DNA of 64,000 bases from Blautia schinkii DSM 10518 (GCA_000702025.1 KL370852.1:1-64000); one strand, 5' to 3'; positions 16,040 through 25,964 are shown, numbered from the stretch's first letter. Numbers and translations: made by a program. Notes: a model not told the origin generated them from the letters alone.

Positions 16040-17392
16040 TTATTTCCTTCTGAATTTTGCAATGAAGAACCCGTCGGTCTTATGTACGCCGGGCAGAAGC
16101 TGCAGATACCCGAGTCTGGTGGTCTCCGAATGGAGTTCCTCCGGAAGATATGGGTCCAGGCTTTCCAGACGGAATGGATAATTATTTAAAAACCACATCA
16201 TATTTTCTTCATTTTCTTCTTTTGCAATGGTACAGGTGCTGAATATCAGCGCCCCCCTGGACTTCACATATTCAGATGCCCGGTCGAGTATGGTGCGCTG
16301 CAAAATCACCAGCTCATCCTGTTTCTGCGGTGTGGCGCGGTACTTGATGTCCGGCTTCTTGCCGATCACTCCGTAACCGGAACATGGCACATCTGCAAGC
16401 ACAATATCTGCTTTATACTCAGAATCCACATCGAACACAGTCGCATCCTGGACCTTGGCCTGTACGTTGATGGAACCGGTACGCTGGATGTTCTCCTCAA
16501 TAAGGTCCACCTTATACTGGCTCACATCTCTTGCATCCACAGTGCCGTAGCCCTCCATCTTGTCGCCGATATGCAGACTTTTCCCGCCCGGCGCGGCACA
16601 GAGGTCAATCACATAATCTCCACGCTTAGGGGCAGCCACCTCGGCCACCAGCATAGAGCTCACATCCTGAACCTGGATTTTTCCTTTGATAAACGCATCT
16701 AATGCAAGGATGTGGTTAAAGCCGGAAATCTCAACAGCATACGGCAGATAAGGAGCCGGCTTGACCTCCACGCCCTGATCCGTAAGGCTCTGACAGATTT
16801 CCTCCTTTGAGCTTCTGTAGGTACGGCAGCGCACGGTCAAGGGTTTCTCCGTAAGAAAATCCGCCAAAATCTTCTCTGTCTTTTCTTCTCCATAATCCCC
16901 CAGCCAGCGGATTACAAGCTGTTCCGGCATGGAATATTTGACGGACAGATACCGGATTAAATTCTCCTCCCTCGGAGGATATTGGAAATTACCGAGCTCT
17001 CTCGCTACAGTGCGGAGCACTCCGTTTACAAAAGGCTTCAGATTATAGAAGCCCTTTCTCTGCGCCAGCTTCACAGCTTCGTTGCACACCGCGCTGTCCG
17101 GCACGCTGTCCATGAATTTCAGCTGATACACAGCGCTTCGCAGAATTTCTCTGATCACAGGCTTCATCTTATCCACAGTGATTTTGGAATAGGAATCAAT
17201 GAGATAATCAATGAGAATCCTGTATTCCAGCGTCCCTTCACACACTCTGGTGACAAATGCGCGCTCCTGCTTGGGAAGGAACTGATATTTGGAGAGGGCA
17301 TTGCGGATGGCAATGTGGCTGTGCTCTCCCTCCTCCTCGATTTCCAGCAGTATTTCCAGGATCATCTCCCTGGTATTGATTCCATTAGTCAC
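16040..17392 (-). CDS. rsmB: 16S rRNA (cytosine-967-C5) methyltransferase RsmB
   Basis: It methylates C967 of 16S rRNA. An N-terminal NusB-like domain (to about residue 140) is followed by the Rossmann methyltransferase. The SAM motif DLCAAPGGKSLH, the PCSGYG motif with the releasing Cys and the TCTI motif with the catalytic Cys are all present. The start is GTG at 17392, with GGAGGA at good spacing, overlapping the end of the metallopeptidase gene by 8 bp. Confidence 0.96.
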   Translation of the reverse strand: MTNGINTREMILEILLEIEEEGEHSHIAIRNALSKYQFLPKQERAFVTRVCEGTLEYRILIDYLIDSYSKITVDKMKPVIREILRSAVYQLKFMDSVPDSAVCNEAVKLAQRKGFYNLKPFVNGVLRTVARELGNFQYPPREENLIRYLSVKYSMPEQLVIRWLGDYGEEKTEKILADFLTEKPLTVRCRTYRSSKEEICQSLTDQGVEVKPAPYLPYAVEISGFNHILALDAFIKGKIQVQDVSSMLVAEVAAPKRGDYVIDLCAAPGGKSLHIGDKMEGYGTVDARDVSQYKVDLIEENIQRTGSINVQAKVQDATVFDVDSEYKADIVLADVPCSGYGVIGKKPDIKYRATPQKQDELVILQRTILDRASEYVKSRGALIFSTCTIAKEENEENMMWFLNNYPFRLESLDPYLPEELHSETTRLGYLQLLPGVHKTDGFFIAKFRRK

Positions 17393-18092
17393 GGTTTCTT
17401 CCTCCGGCTAGTATAATGAGTCTTAAAAGCTGTAATATAGAAGCAGCCAATGCCGCCACATAGGTGAGTGCCGCCGCGGTAAGCACTTTTCTCGCGCCCG
17501 CATTCTCCTCCACTCCGAGGATACCTGTACTTCCCAGCATCTGAAGCGCCCGGGAGGAGGCGTTAAACTCCACCGGAAGGGTGATAAGCTGAAAGAGCAC
17601 TGCCAAAGAAAACAGCACGATTCCCACTGTCAGAAGAGGCCGGATTGAAAAAATCAGTCCCGCAAGGAACAGCGGCCATGACAGGGTGGAGCCTATATTT
17701 GCAACAGGTACAATAGCAGAGCGCAGGTTCAGCGGCGCGTAATTCACCGCGTGCTGTACGGCATGACCGCACTCATGGGCGGCAACACCTACAGCAGCCA
17801 GTGAGGTGCGGTTATACACATCCTCTGAAAGACATACCTTCTTCGTCCTCGGATCATAATGGTCGGTAAGACTGCCGGAAATGGGCACAACCTGCACATC
17901 CGTAATTCCCGCGGCACGCAGAACCCGCTGGGCTGTCTCCGCCCCGGTAAGCCCTGAAGCACTGCGGATCTTTTTATACGTGGCAAAGGTGCTTTTCATC
18001 TTGGCAGAGGCTGCCAAAGAAAGCAGCATACCGATGATCAAAAGTAAATACGTAGGGTCAAATCCAAAAAATCCATAACGATATCCGTACAT
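17385..18092 (-). CDS. YugP-like membrane zinc metallopeptidase
   Basis: This is a 235-residue membrane protein with an HECGHAVQ zinc-protease motif near residue 110 and about four hydrophobic segments. It matches the YugP/neutral zinc metallopeptidase family common in Firmicutes; its substrates are unknown. AAGGAG precedes the ATG. It is tied by overlap to rsmB and lies after fmt, a common arrangement (def-fmt-yugP-rsmB-rlmN). Confidence 0.9.
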   Translation of the reverse strand: MYGYRYGFFGFDPTYLLLIIGMLLSLAASAKMKSTFATYKKIRSASGLTGAETAQRVLRAAGITDVQVVPISGSLTDHYDPRTKKVCLSEDVYNRTSLAAVGVAAHECGHAVQHAVNYAPLNLRSAIVPVANIGSTLSWPLFLAGLIFSIRPLLTVGIVLFSLAVLFQLITLPVEFNASSRALQMLGSTGILGVEENAGARKVLTAAALTYVAALAASILQLLRLIILAGGRNRD

Positions 18093-18183
18093 TCTTTCAC
18101 TCCTTATTATTGCGATTGCGCCAACGCATAGGCGGGGAGCAACCGTCCTTGATTAATCATGCTTCTCCGTCAGCAGCCATATT

Positions 18184-19161
18184 TCAGACTGATGCCGGAT
18201 TGCCCAACTTGCCGCCAGGCTGCAGAGAATAACCACGCAGGAAAGCGTCTGCATCCATACGTTTCTTACCCTCAAGCTGAACCTCTGTGAGAACAAGCAC
18301 ACCCTGGCCGCAGGCCACATGTATGCCCTCCTTATCAATGGCAGTTACAGTACCAGGCTCAGCACTATCCAGTTCTGCACTACCCGGCTCAGCATCCGCC
18401 TCCCCGGCTCCCACACGGCTTTTCCATACTTTAAGGGTCTTTCCGTTCAGGTACGTATAAGCGCTTGGCCACGGGTTAAGTCCCCGGACAAGCCGCTCAA
18501 GCTTTTCTGCACTGTTTGTGAAGTCCATAAGCCCCATCTGCTTCGTAATCATAGCAGCATAAGGCGTGGGGCTCTCCTCAGGCTGCTTCTCATATACAGC
18601 CGTGCCGTCAAAAATAGAAGGCAGGGTTTTCACTAATAATTCTGCCCCCGCTGAAGCTAATTTATCAAACAAACTTCCGCCTGTTTCATCTGTTGAAAGC
18701 GGTACAACAGCCTTGGCGATCATGTCTCCCGTATCCAGTCCGGTACTCATCTTCATGATAGTTACGCCGGATTCCTTCTCCCCGTCGATCACTGCCTGCT
18801 GGATTGGCGCAGCTCCCCGGTATTTCGGAAGCAGCGATGCGTGGATATTGATGCAGCCAAAACGCGGCAGGTCAAGAATCGCACTTGGGATGATCTGTCC
18901 AAAAGCAGCTACCACAATAATATCCGGGTCAAGCTCTTTAAGCAGGCTTAAAAATTCCGGGTCCCTCACCTTAATCGGCTGATAGACAGTCAGACCATGC
19001 TTCAGGGCTTCTTCCTTTACCGGAGTTGGCATCAATGTTTTCCCCCGGCCCTTGGGCTTATCAGGCTGTGTGATAACGGCAGCCACCTCGTAGCCTGCCT
19101 CCACCATAGCATGAAGCGGCGCTACTGCAAAATCAGGCGTTCCCATAAAAACAATCTTCAT
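18184..19161 (-). CDS. fmt: Methionyl-tRNA formyltransferase
   Basis: It formylates initiator Met-tRNA with 10-formyl-tetrahydrofolate. The protein starts MKIVFMGTPDFAV at 19161, 4 bp after the def stop and preceded by GAGGAG; a longer in-frame start would overlap def. The folate-binding and catalytic block HASLLPKYRGAAPIQ is present. A short insertion rich in Ala, Glu and Asp near residues 260-280 interrupts the C-terminal OB fold and is absent in most homologues. Confidence 0.97.
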   Translation of the reverse strand: MKIVFMGTPDFAVAPLHAMVEAGYEVAAVITQPDKPKGRGKTLMPTPVKEEALKHGLTVYQPIKVRDPEFLSLLKELDPDIIVVAAFGQIIPSAILDLPRFGCINIHASLLPKYRGAAPIQQAVIDGEKESGVTIMKMSTGLDTGDMIAKAVVPLSTDETGGSLFDKLASAGAELLVKTLPSIFDGTAVYEKQPEESPTPYAAMITKQMGLMDFTNSAEKLERLVRGLNPWPSAYTYLNGKTLKVWKSRVGAGEADAEPGSAELDSAEPGTVTAIDKEGIHVACGQGVLVLTEVQLEGKKRMDADAFLRGYSLQPGGKLGNPASV

Positions 19162-19165
19162 TCGA

Positions 19166-19642
19166 TCACTCCTCATCGTCGTCATAGGTTACCCGGTGAA
19201 GCTCACCTTCTACCAGGTCTGTATACATTTTCCCATCCAGATGGTCTATCTCGTGACAGAAAGCACGTGCAAGCAGCTCCTCACCCTCGTACTCTACCTC
19301 CTGCATATGAATGTCCAGAGCCTTCACCTTCACGTGATTCGGTCTTGTAACCTGCCCGGACATTCCCGGCACGCTTAAGCAGCCCTCGTCTCCGGTCTGC
19401 TCCCCGGAAGCCTCCACGATCTCCGGGTTGATCAAAACAATGGGACCATCCCCCACATCAATCGTCACGATTCTCTTAAGGATTCCAACCTGGGGAGCAG
19501 CGAGTCCTACGCCCATAGCATCGTACATGGTATCCAGCATATCCACAATCAACTCGCGGATGCGCTGCGTCATCTCCTCCACCGGTCTGCTCTTTTTGTA
19601 AAGTACGGGGTCTCCCTCTGTTCTGATAGTTCTAAGTGCCAT
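19166..19642 (-). CDS. def: Peptide deformylase
   Basis: It removes the formyl group from new proteins. The 158-residue metal enzyme shows all three motifs: GVGLAAPQVG, EGCLSVPG and HEIDHLDG. The start at 19642 (MALRTIRTEGDP) follows AAAGGGAG, and the family begins there. An upstream in-frame Met would overlap the priA end and is less likely. It is next to fmt, its functional partner. Confidence 0.97.
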   Translation of the reverse strand: MALRTIRTEGDPVLYKKSRPVEEMTQRIRELIVDMLDTMYDAMGVGLAAPQVGILKRIVTIDVGDGPIVLINPEIVEASGEQTGDEGCLSVPGMSGQVTRPNHVKVKALDIHMQEVEYEGEELLARAFCHEIDHLDGKMYTDLVEGELHRVTYDDDEE

Positions 19643-19661
19643 TTTTCTCTCTCCCTTTCTG

Positions 19662-21881
19662 CTAACTAAAGTCAAATTGTATGTATATTTTCCGGAAACC
19701 AGAATTAATCTCAATGTATTTCTCTAACTTATCCTTGATATCTACAAGACAACTGTAATCCACATGCTTCAGATATAGGACCTGCTTATAAATGTCCTTC
19801 ACTTTTCCCACTGCAGCATAGGCAGGACCGATCACATGCAGATCCTCACCCTGGTGTACCTTGCGGACGAATCTTTCTATATAATGCATGGCTTGTGAAA
19901 GAAGCTCTTCCTCCGGGCAGGCGCCGAACACAGCCATCATGTGAGATGCCGGCGGATAATCAAGCAGTGTACGGTAGCTGATCTCCTCCTGGTAAAACGC
20001 CTCATAATCCTGGACCGCTGCCGCCTGGATACTATAATGCTCCGGGTGGTAGGTCTGTATCACAGCTTCCCCGGCCTTTCTGCCTCTGCCCGAACGCCCC
20101 ACCGCCTGGGTGAGCAGCTGGAAGGTACGCTCCGCGCACCTGTAATCCTCCGCGTTCAAAGACATATCAGCAGCGATCACTCCCACTAGCGTCACGTCAG
20201 GAAAATCATGTCCTTTGACAATCATCTGGGTGCCAATCAGCACGTCGGCCTGGTGTTCCGCGAAAGCTGACAATATATTTTCATAGCTTCCCTTGGCCCT
20301 GGTGGTGTCGTAATCCATACGCAGCACCCGCGCCTGCGGGAAATTCTTCTGTATCACCTGTTCAATCTGCTGAGTCCCGGCCTTGAAGCCGCCGATATAA
20401 GGCGAGCCGCATACCGGACATTTGGAGGGCTTACGCTCCTCATGGCCGCAGTAATGGCAGATCAGCCTTCCATTATTATGCTCTGACAAGGATACATCAC
20501 AGTGCGGACATTTCATCACATGGCCGCAGGAACGGCAGGACACAAAACCAGCGTAACCTCTGCGGTTTAAAAAAAGCATTGCCTGCTCCCCGCGGTTCAG
20601 CCTGTCCTCCAGCGCTTCCTTTAACTGTGCGCTTAAAACCGAACGGTTTCCTCTTTTTAATTCTTCCCTTAAATCTACAATTGATACCTTTGGCAGCGGT
20701 CTTTCACCGTACCGGGCTTCCAGTCTCACCAGTGCATATTCCCCGGACATTGCCCGGCTGTACGACTCCAGTGACGGCGTGGCCGAGCCCATCACCACTT
20801 TCGCCCCTTCCATTTCCGCCCTTTTGACTGCTGTTTCCCGGGCATGGTAACGGGGACTGTTTTCGCTTTTATAGGTGGACTCGTGCTCCTCGTCTATAAT
20901 AATAATCCCAAGTTGTGAAAACGGTGTGAAGAGAGCAGAACGGGGACCTACCATTACCTGGATTTCCCCGCGCTTTGCCCGCTTAAACTGATCGTACCGC
21001 TCGCCTTGGGAAAGCCGGGAATTCAGCACCGACACCTTATCCCCGAATCTGCCATAGAATCTGCGCACCGTCTGATAAGTAAGTGCAATCTCCGGGATGA
21101 GAACAATCGCTTGTTTCCCCTGGGCGATCACCTGCTCAATCAGCTTCATGTACACCTGCGTCTTACCGCTCCCGGTCACACCACTGATCAGCACTGGGCG
21201 CGGGGACGGCTGCTCCCACTCACTGAGGATCACACTCACCGCATGCTCCTGCTGGGGACTTAAAGGCAGCTCCGCTTCCCTGGACATTTCATCCCCGTCC
21301 ACGGACATCCGGTAAACCTCGCTGTGCTCCACACAGATCACACCCTGCTCCGTAAGTTTACTGATCACAGAGGGCGTAGTTCCAAGCTTCTGGGAAGCCT
21401 CTGTGTAGTCAATCGGCTCCTCTGAAAGCAAGGCAAGAAGAAGTCTGGCCCTTGCCTTACAGCGGCTGCCCTCCAGCTCTTCATAGAGCTTTTTGGCCTC
21501 TTCCACAGGAATGTTCAGACATATCCGGCGTTTTTCCTTTGCTTTTATCTTCTCCTGAATGGGCAGTACGGTTCGCAACGCCTGTATCATGGTGGATCCA
21601 TAATTTTCCTTCATCCAGGAAGCCAGCGCGATTAGTCTGGACTCTGTGGTCTCCTCATCACTGCAAAGGCCTGTGATAGCTTTCATCTTATTCACCGCAT
21701 ATTTCGGTTCATCGGAAAGCCCCACCACATATCCTTTTCGTATATGATTCCCATTTCCAAAGGGGATAGATGCCACCATCCCCACACGGATCTCCGTCTC
21801 CAGCTCCCGGGGAACCAGGTACTGAAAGCTTCGGTCCAGCTTTTCATGAGAAATATCTATAATAATATCAGAATAAATCAT
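19662..21881 (-). CDS. priA: Primosomal replication-restart helicase PriA
   Basis: PriA binds stalled forks and reloads the replicative helicase. The protein has 739 residues from the ATG at 21881, 4 bp after the murE stop, with GGAAAG upstream. It has an N-terminal 3'-end-binding domain, Walker A in GVTGSGKTQVY, the DEEH box and four zinc-binding CxxC pairs (CRSCGHVMKCPHC to CPVCG). The helicase motif near QAVGRSGRG is intact. Confidence 0.97.
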   Translation of the reverse strand: MIYSDIIIDISHEKLDRSFQYLVPRELETEIRVGMVASIPFGNGNHIRKGYVVGLSDEPKYAVNKMKAITGLCSDEETTESRLIALASWMKENYGSTMIQALRTVLPIQEKIKAKEKRRICLNIPVEEAKKLYEELEGSRCKARARLLLALLSEEPIDYTEASQKLGTTPSVISKLTEQGVICVEHSEVYRMSVDGDEMSREAELPLSPQQEHAVSVILSEWEQPSPRPVLISGVTGSGKTQVYMKLIEQVIAQGKQAIVLIPEIALTYQTVRRFYGRFGDKVSVLNSRLSQGERYDQFKRAKRGEIQVMVGPRSALFTPFSQLGIIIIDEEHESTYKSENSPRYHARETAVKRAEMEGAKVVMGSATPSLESYSRAMSGEYALVRLEARYGERPLPKVSIVDLREELKRGNRSVLSAQLKEALEDRLNRGEQAMLFLNRRGYAGFVSCRSCGHVMKCPHCDVSLSEHNNGRLICHYCGHEERKPSKCPVCGSPYIGGFKAGTQQIEQVIQKNFPQARVLRMDYDTTRAKGSYENILSAFAEHQADVLIGTQMIVKGHDFPDVTLVGVIAADMSLNAEDYRCAERTFQLLTQAVGRSGRGRKAGEAVIQTYHPEHYSIQAAAVQDYEAFYQEEISYRTLLDYPPASHMMAVFGACPEEELLSQAMHYIERFVRKVHQGEDLHVIGPAYAAVGKVKDIYKQVLYLKHVDYSCLVDIKDKLEKYIEINSGFRKIYIQFDFS

Positions 21882-21885
21882 CTTT

Positions 21886-23343
21886 TTACTTTCCGGCCAG
21901 AATATCGGCAATCAGCACACGCTCATCCATCGGATATTTTTTGCCCTTAATCTCCTGGTAATCTTCATGGCCTTTTCCAGCCAGGATTATGATATCCCCC
22001 GGCTCACCGTGCTGTATGGCGTAAGCAATGGCTTCCTTGCGGTCAATGATCTCCACATATTTCCCTTCGGTCTTAGCCATCCCTACTTTAATATCGTCAA
22101 TAATAGCCTGCGGTTCTTCATTTCGCGGATTGTCTGAGGTAATGATAGTCAGATCCGCAAGTCTGCCGGACACCTCGCCCATCTCATAACGGCGCAGCTT
22201 GGAACGGTTGCCCCCGCAGCCGAACAGGCAGACCAGTCTGTGAGGTTTATATTCCTTCAGCGTGGTGAGAAGGCTCTCCAATGCCATGGCATTATGTGCA
22301 TAATCAATCATCAGAGTAAATTCGTCAGAAACCTTGACCATTTCAATGCGTCCCTTAACCTTCGCCACCTTGAGCGCCCGGATGATATTCTCCTCCGAAA
22401 CCTGGAAATGGCGGCAGATTGCAATGGCTGTCAGGGAATTGTAAATGCTGAATTTACCCGGAATATCAATCTCCACAGGAAAATCCAAAAGCCCTCTGAG
22501 ATGATAGGAAATTCCCAGATATCCCTTAGCACCTACCAGCTTCGCGTCTTCCGCGCGCAGGTCAGCCTTGGGGGAAAATCCATAAGTTTCAAGCTCACAG
22601 GTGTGTCCTTCTATAATTTTGTCAAAATGCTCATCATCACGGTTCACAATTCCTACCCGGCACTGCTTAAGAAGCATAGCCTTGCAGGACAGATAATGTG
22701 CAAAATCCTTGTGTTCGTTCGGCCCGATATGGTCCGGTTCTATATTGGTAAAAATCCCGAAATCAAATACAAAGCCCTGGGTGCGGTGCAGCATCAATCC
22801 CTGAGAGGACACCTCCATCACCACACAGTCACAGCCTTCATCCACCATTTCCCGGAAATATTCCTGGATCACATAAGATTCCGGTGTAGTATTGGCAGCC
22901 GGGATCACCCTGTCTCCGATAATGGCCTCAATCGTTCCGATCAGTCCCACCTTATATCCTGCGTTCTCCAGAATGGATTTCACCATGTATGTAGTCGTGG
23001 TCTTACCCTTGGTTCCTGTGATGCCGATCGTCTTCAGCTTCTCGGCAGGATGACCGAAATATGCGGCAGAAATAAAAGCCAGGGCATAGCGGGTATCCTT
23101 GACCTGGATCACAGTCACATCCTCCTGTACCTCCACAGGCTCCTCCACAATCAGAGTTTTGGCCCCTTTCGACACCACATCCGGGATAAATTTGTGTCCG
23201 TCCACAACTGCTCCGCGGATACACACAAACAAGGTTCCCTCCTGTACTTTTCTGGAATCATAGGCCACTGTGGTCACTTCCCGGTCAACACAGCCTTGAA
23301 TACAGGTATATTCCAGACGCTCTAATAAGGATGATAATTTCAT
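21886..23343 (-). CDS. murE: UDP-MurNAc-tripeptide synthetase MurE
   Basis: It adds the third amino acid to UDP-MurNAc-L-Ala-D-Glu. The 485-residue protein has the ATP loop GITGTKGKTTT, the carbamoylated-Lys region and late motifs including SDNPRNEEP, the DNPR box of meso-diaminopimelate-adding enzymes. That fits with dapF elsewhere in the window. The start at 23343 follows TGGAGGA. It opens a transcription unit reaching to thiN. Confidence 0.96.
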   Translation of the reverse strand: MKLSSLLERLEYTCIQGCVDREVTTVAYDSRKVQEGTLFVCIRGAVVDGHKFIPDVVSKGAKTLIVEEPVEVQEDVTVIQVKDTRYALAFISAAYFGHPAEKLKTIGITGTKGKTTTTYMVKSILENAGYKVGLIGTIEAIIGDRVIPAANTTPESYVIQEYFREMVDEGCDCVVMEVSSQGLMLHRTQGFVFDFGIFTNIEPDHIGPNEHKDFAHYLSCKAMLLKQCRVGIVNRDDEHFDKIIEGHTCELETYGFSPKADLRAEDAKLVGAKGYLGISYHLRGLLDFPVEIDIPGKFSIYNSLTAIAICRHFQVSEENIIRALKVAKVKGRIEMVKVSDEFTLMIDYAHNAMALESLLTTLKEYKPHRLVCLFGCGGNRSKLRRYEMGEVSGRLADLTIITSDNPRNEEPQAIIDDIKVGMAKTEGKYVEIIDRKEAIAYAIQHGEPGDIIILAGKGHEDYQEIKGKKYPMDERVLIADILAGK

Positions 23344-23411
23344 GCTTTTTCCTCCAAATTCTCTCCTGCCGCCTGAGCAGGCGGGAGGCATAGTACACTA
23401 TATTCTTTTAT

Positions 23412-23440
23412 AGAATAGCACACCTCCCCCGCCATTTCAA
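23412..23440 (-). promoter_or_regulatory. Probable promoter of the murE-priA-def-fmt unit
   Basis: On the minus strand TTGAAA (23440-23435), a 17-bp spacer and TATTCT (23417-23412) lie about 70 bp before murE. A GC-rich hairpin follows in the leader around 23367-23390. Confidence 0.5.
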
Positions 23441-23473
23441 TTATTGTTTCGTACTTCCTTATTATAAGGAGTC

Positions 23474-25366
23474 TTAGCAGCTTCGCCTTCTTCTCCCTCT
23501 TCTATATCTCAGCAGCCCGGCCACTGCCGCAGAAGAACCCAGCATAACCGCAGCCAGGTATCCCGGCCTTGATGAATCCCCGGTTTTCGGATAAGAGGAG
23601 GTCTTGCTTGCCAGGGAACCGCCGCTTTTGGTCCCCGCACCCGACTGGTATAGTGCCGGGGTCGGAGACACTGTGGGAACGGGCGCCTGTATCGTTACTC
23701 CCGCCTGGGACTGTACGCTTCTGCTGCCCGTCTCTTTTGCAACTACAGTCACTTGATTAATAAGCTCCTGGCTTGTGAAATTCTGAGGCAGAGTAACCAC
23801 CGCCTCCAAAGCAAACGCTTCTCCCGGCATAATTTGGGAAATGAGCGCCTGGTTTCTGCTTCCATTCAGCACAACCCCTGCCTTTTCCACAAATTGAGCA
23901 TAAACTCCGGCGCTTAAGAATCGTTCCGTGCTGACCACAGAATGCAGGGTGCGTTCGCCTGTATTGCGGATACAGATTTGATAGGTGATTGTATCACCCG
24001 GTACTGCTATCGTACGGTCTGCGGTTTTCTCCACCGTAAAATCGACTTTCAGGGCCGTGACAGGTATATGCAGCGCTGCCTCACGGCTGATAAGTTCATC
24101 TGTCGCTCCAGGCCGGAAAGTTTCCGCTGCTACCGTCAGGTCTAAATTCCCTTCCGCCTCCTCAGGGAGCTGTACACTGAGCGCCAATGCCCTTACCTCC
24201 CCTTTTCCCAAAGATGTAAGTAGTACCTGGTTCCCCTCAATCTCCAAACCATCTGCCGGTTCCCACACAGCAGTAAAATCCCGTTGCTTAAACACAGGGC
24301 TCAAACGGATGCCGGACAGCGCCGCCGTACCTGTATTTGTGACAACCAGCTCATAGTTGACTGTTTCCCCCGCTTTCACATCAGAGGAAGAGGCTTTTAA
24401 TTCCAGGACAAAATCTGCCTGCACAGCTAAAACCTCCAACAACGGAGAGGCCGTCTGTGCCAAAACCTGGGAGCTGCTCCCGTCCCCGCTGTCAGCAGGC
24501 AGTTCAATAAAGGCCCCTGCTCCGGGCCGGTCCTTTTCCAGAGGGGCGTCCTGAGAGACCGGATATTTGACATTATCTCCAGGCGTACGGTACTCCTCAC
24601 GCAGGATGACCGGAATACGCAGAGATATTGTATCCGTTGTTAAATTCTGCAGATCTATCGGATAAGTAACTTTTTCAATAACAGTCTGTCCGCCATCCTG
24701 GGTATGCACAGGTATCGTATCCACTGTGCAGCCCGCAGGCGGAGACTGTCCGTCTAACTGAAAATACTCAGAAATATAATTTACCAGATAAAGTAAATCC
24801 GGCACTGACGCACGATAAAAATCCTCAAAGCCTGCTTCCGTCTCCTCAATTTCTATCCCCTGGGCTCCAATTTCTCCGGCTATATTCTCTCCGGCCCCAA
24901 TTTCTCCGGCTCCAAGCTCTTCAGATGCAAGCTCTCCAGATGCAAGCTCTTCACATTCAATCTCTTCAAATCCAAAATTCTCAACTGCACTTCTATCAAT
25001 ACCTTCCGCTCCAATTTGGATACCATCCGTTTCATCGTTCTCAGTTCTGGTTTCTCCATCTCCAATTACCTCAGCTTCACTCCCAGAAAACTCGTCAATC
25101 ACATTATCTTCCGTCGACATTGTTTCTGCCGATGGCTGGGGCGGAGCATTTTTATAATTCATCAAACCGCTGACTTCCATTGTAATTTCCGCGCGGCAGC
25201 TATTCTCGTCCGTCCACACTGCTTTCTGGGTGAGCTTAATCCCTGTGTTATCCACATCCGCTGCAAAAACCTTCGGTATCTGTCCCCAATTTCCAAATAT
25301 TGCGGTCGTCAAAAGAAAGGCCATGATTCCAAGCCCTGCGACCTTATTGATCATTCTATTTTTCAT
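23474..25366 (-). CDS. Sortase-type surface protein with DUF11-like repeats
   Basis: This 630-residue exported protein has a signal peptide (helix about 11-25, likely cut after VFA), a region very rich in Glu with short Glu-Leu-Ala-Ser units (about residues 75-140), and two or three beta-sandwich repeats of the DUF11 type (about 315-540). It ends with a sorting signal: YPKTG, a hydrophobic stretch and an Arg-rich tail. YPKTG replaces the usual LPXTG. No sortase lies nearby. The start at 25366 follows AGGAGA. Its role is unknown; cell-surface structure or adhesion is a guess. Confidence 0.8.
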   Translation of the reverse strand: MKNRMINKVAGLGIMAFLLTTAIFGNWGQIPKVFAADVDNTGIKLTQKAVWTDENSCRAEITMEVSGLMNYKNAPPQPSAETMSTEDNVIDEFSGSEAEVIGDGETRTENDETDGIQIGAEGIDRSAVENFGFEEIECEELASGELASEELGAGEIGAGENIAGEIGAQGIEIEETEAGFEDFYRASVPDLLYLVNYISEYFQLDGQSPPAGCTVDTIPVHTQDGGQTVIEKVTYPIDLQNLTTDTISLRIPVILREEYRTPGDNVKYPVSQDAPLEKDRPGAGAFIELPADSGDGSSSQVLAQTASPLLEVLAVQADFVLELKASSSDVKAGETVNYELVVTNTGTAALSGIRLSPVFKQRDFTAVWEPADGLEIEGNQVLLTSLGKGEVRALALSVQLPEEAEGNLDLTVAAETFRPGATDELISREAALHIPVTALKVDFTVEKTADRTIAVPGDTITYQICIRNTGERTLHSVVSTERFLSAGVYAQFVEKAGVVLNGSRNQALISQIMPGEAFALEAVVTLPQNFTSQELINQVTVVAKETGSRSVQSQAGVTIQAPVPTVSPTPALYQSGAGTKSGGSLASKTSSYPKTGDSSRPGYLAAVMLGSSAAVAGLLRYRRGRRRRSC

Positions 25367-25644
25367 GTGTTCTCTCCTATTTCTTTTCATTTCTTTACAA
25401 ATATCCGCTTAAAAGCCTACTTTACTTCTCCTTGCATCCTTCATCGAGCAGATATATGGGCATAAAGCAGCTCCCAAAACCTGCTCCTAACCTTCCGTAA
25501 TCCGTCAACAAACACTTCAAACAGACATAGGCATCACCCCTTCCGTTCTGACTTAAATTGCAACAATTGGATTTCCACGCCGAAGCGGCGCTTTAAGATA
25601 ATGAATTTTTCCATCTCCGCAGAAAGCAGAAATGAGATGAATAC
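25367..25644 (-). other. Long untranslated leader of the surface-protein gene
   Basis: If the promoter candidate at 25645-25673 is used, the mRNA has a leader of about 270 nt. It holds a GCCGC-TTCG-GCG(T)-like hairpin near 25575-25595 and a GAGCAG/CTGCTT pair near 25460-25490. I could not match it to any riboswitch class I know. Confidence 0.35.
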
Positions 25645-25673
25645 AGTGTAACACTTTTCTTTTACGAACACAA
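25645..25673 (-). promoter_or_regulatory. Candidate promoter of the surface-protein gene
   Basis: On the minus strand TTGTGT (25673-25668), a 17-bp spacer and TACACT (25650-25645) resemble a sigma-A promoter. The match is moderate and the distance to the gene is long. Confidence 0.35.
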
Positions 25674-25778
25674 TATGGTACAGAAATTATAAACTTTCTT
25701 TAAATATTGTTTATAGATTTTCGATTTCTTTTAGAAAGCCGACACACTTTGCACACATTTAACCTATATAATAGGTTT

Positions 25779-25858
25779 TGGATAGATGAATAACCACTCT
25801 CTATCTCCCCCCTCAAAAAAGCAGCAGCCTCCGCAGTAATGCGGGGGCTGTTTGTTTT
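25779..25858 (+). ncRNA. Probable small RNA, tandem copy 1
   Basis: A perfect TATAAT (25767-25772) precedes a short transcript that would hold a 5' hairpin (GATAGA 25781-25786 with TCTATC 25800-25805), a run of six C (25807-25812), an A-rich linker and a terminator (25825-25834 with 25841-25850) ending TTTGTTTT. The C-run could pair with Shine-Dalgarno sequences, as known C-rich Gram-positive small RNAs do. A second copy lies 186 bp downstream. Confidence 0.6.
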
Positions 25859-25964
25859 ATCACATAGTTTTATTTTAAAGGGATTTAAGAATTCTTTAAT
25901 AAATTTTCGATTTCTTTCAGAATCTAGACATACTCTGCACACATTTAGCCTATATAATAGGTCT

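Noticed and set aside
18093-18183. Small gene between fmt and the metallopeptidase
   Set aside because: The only open frame there runs antisense or out of frame into fmt and has no ribosome binding site.
22240-23325. A 361-codon plus-strand frame opposite murE
   Set aside because: Antisense to murE with no start signal or motif.
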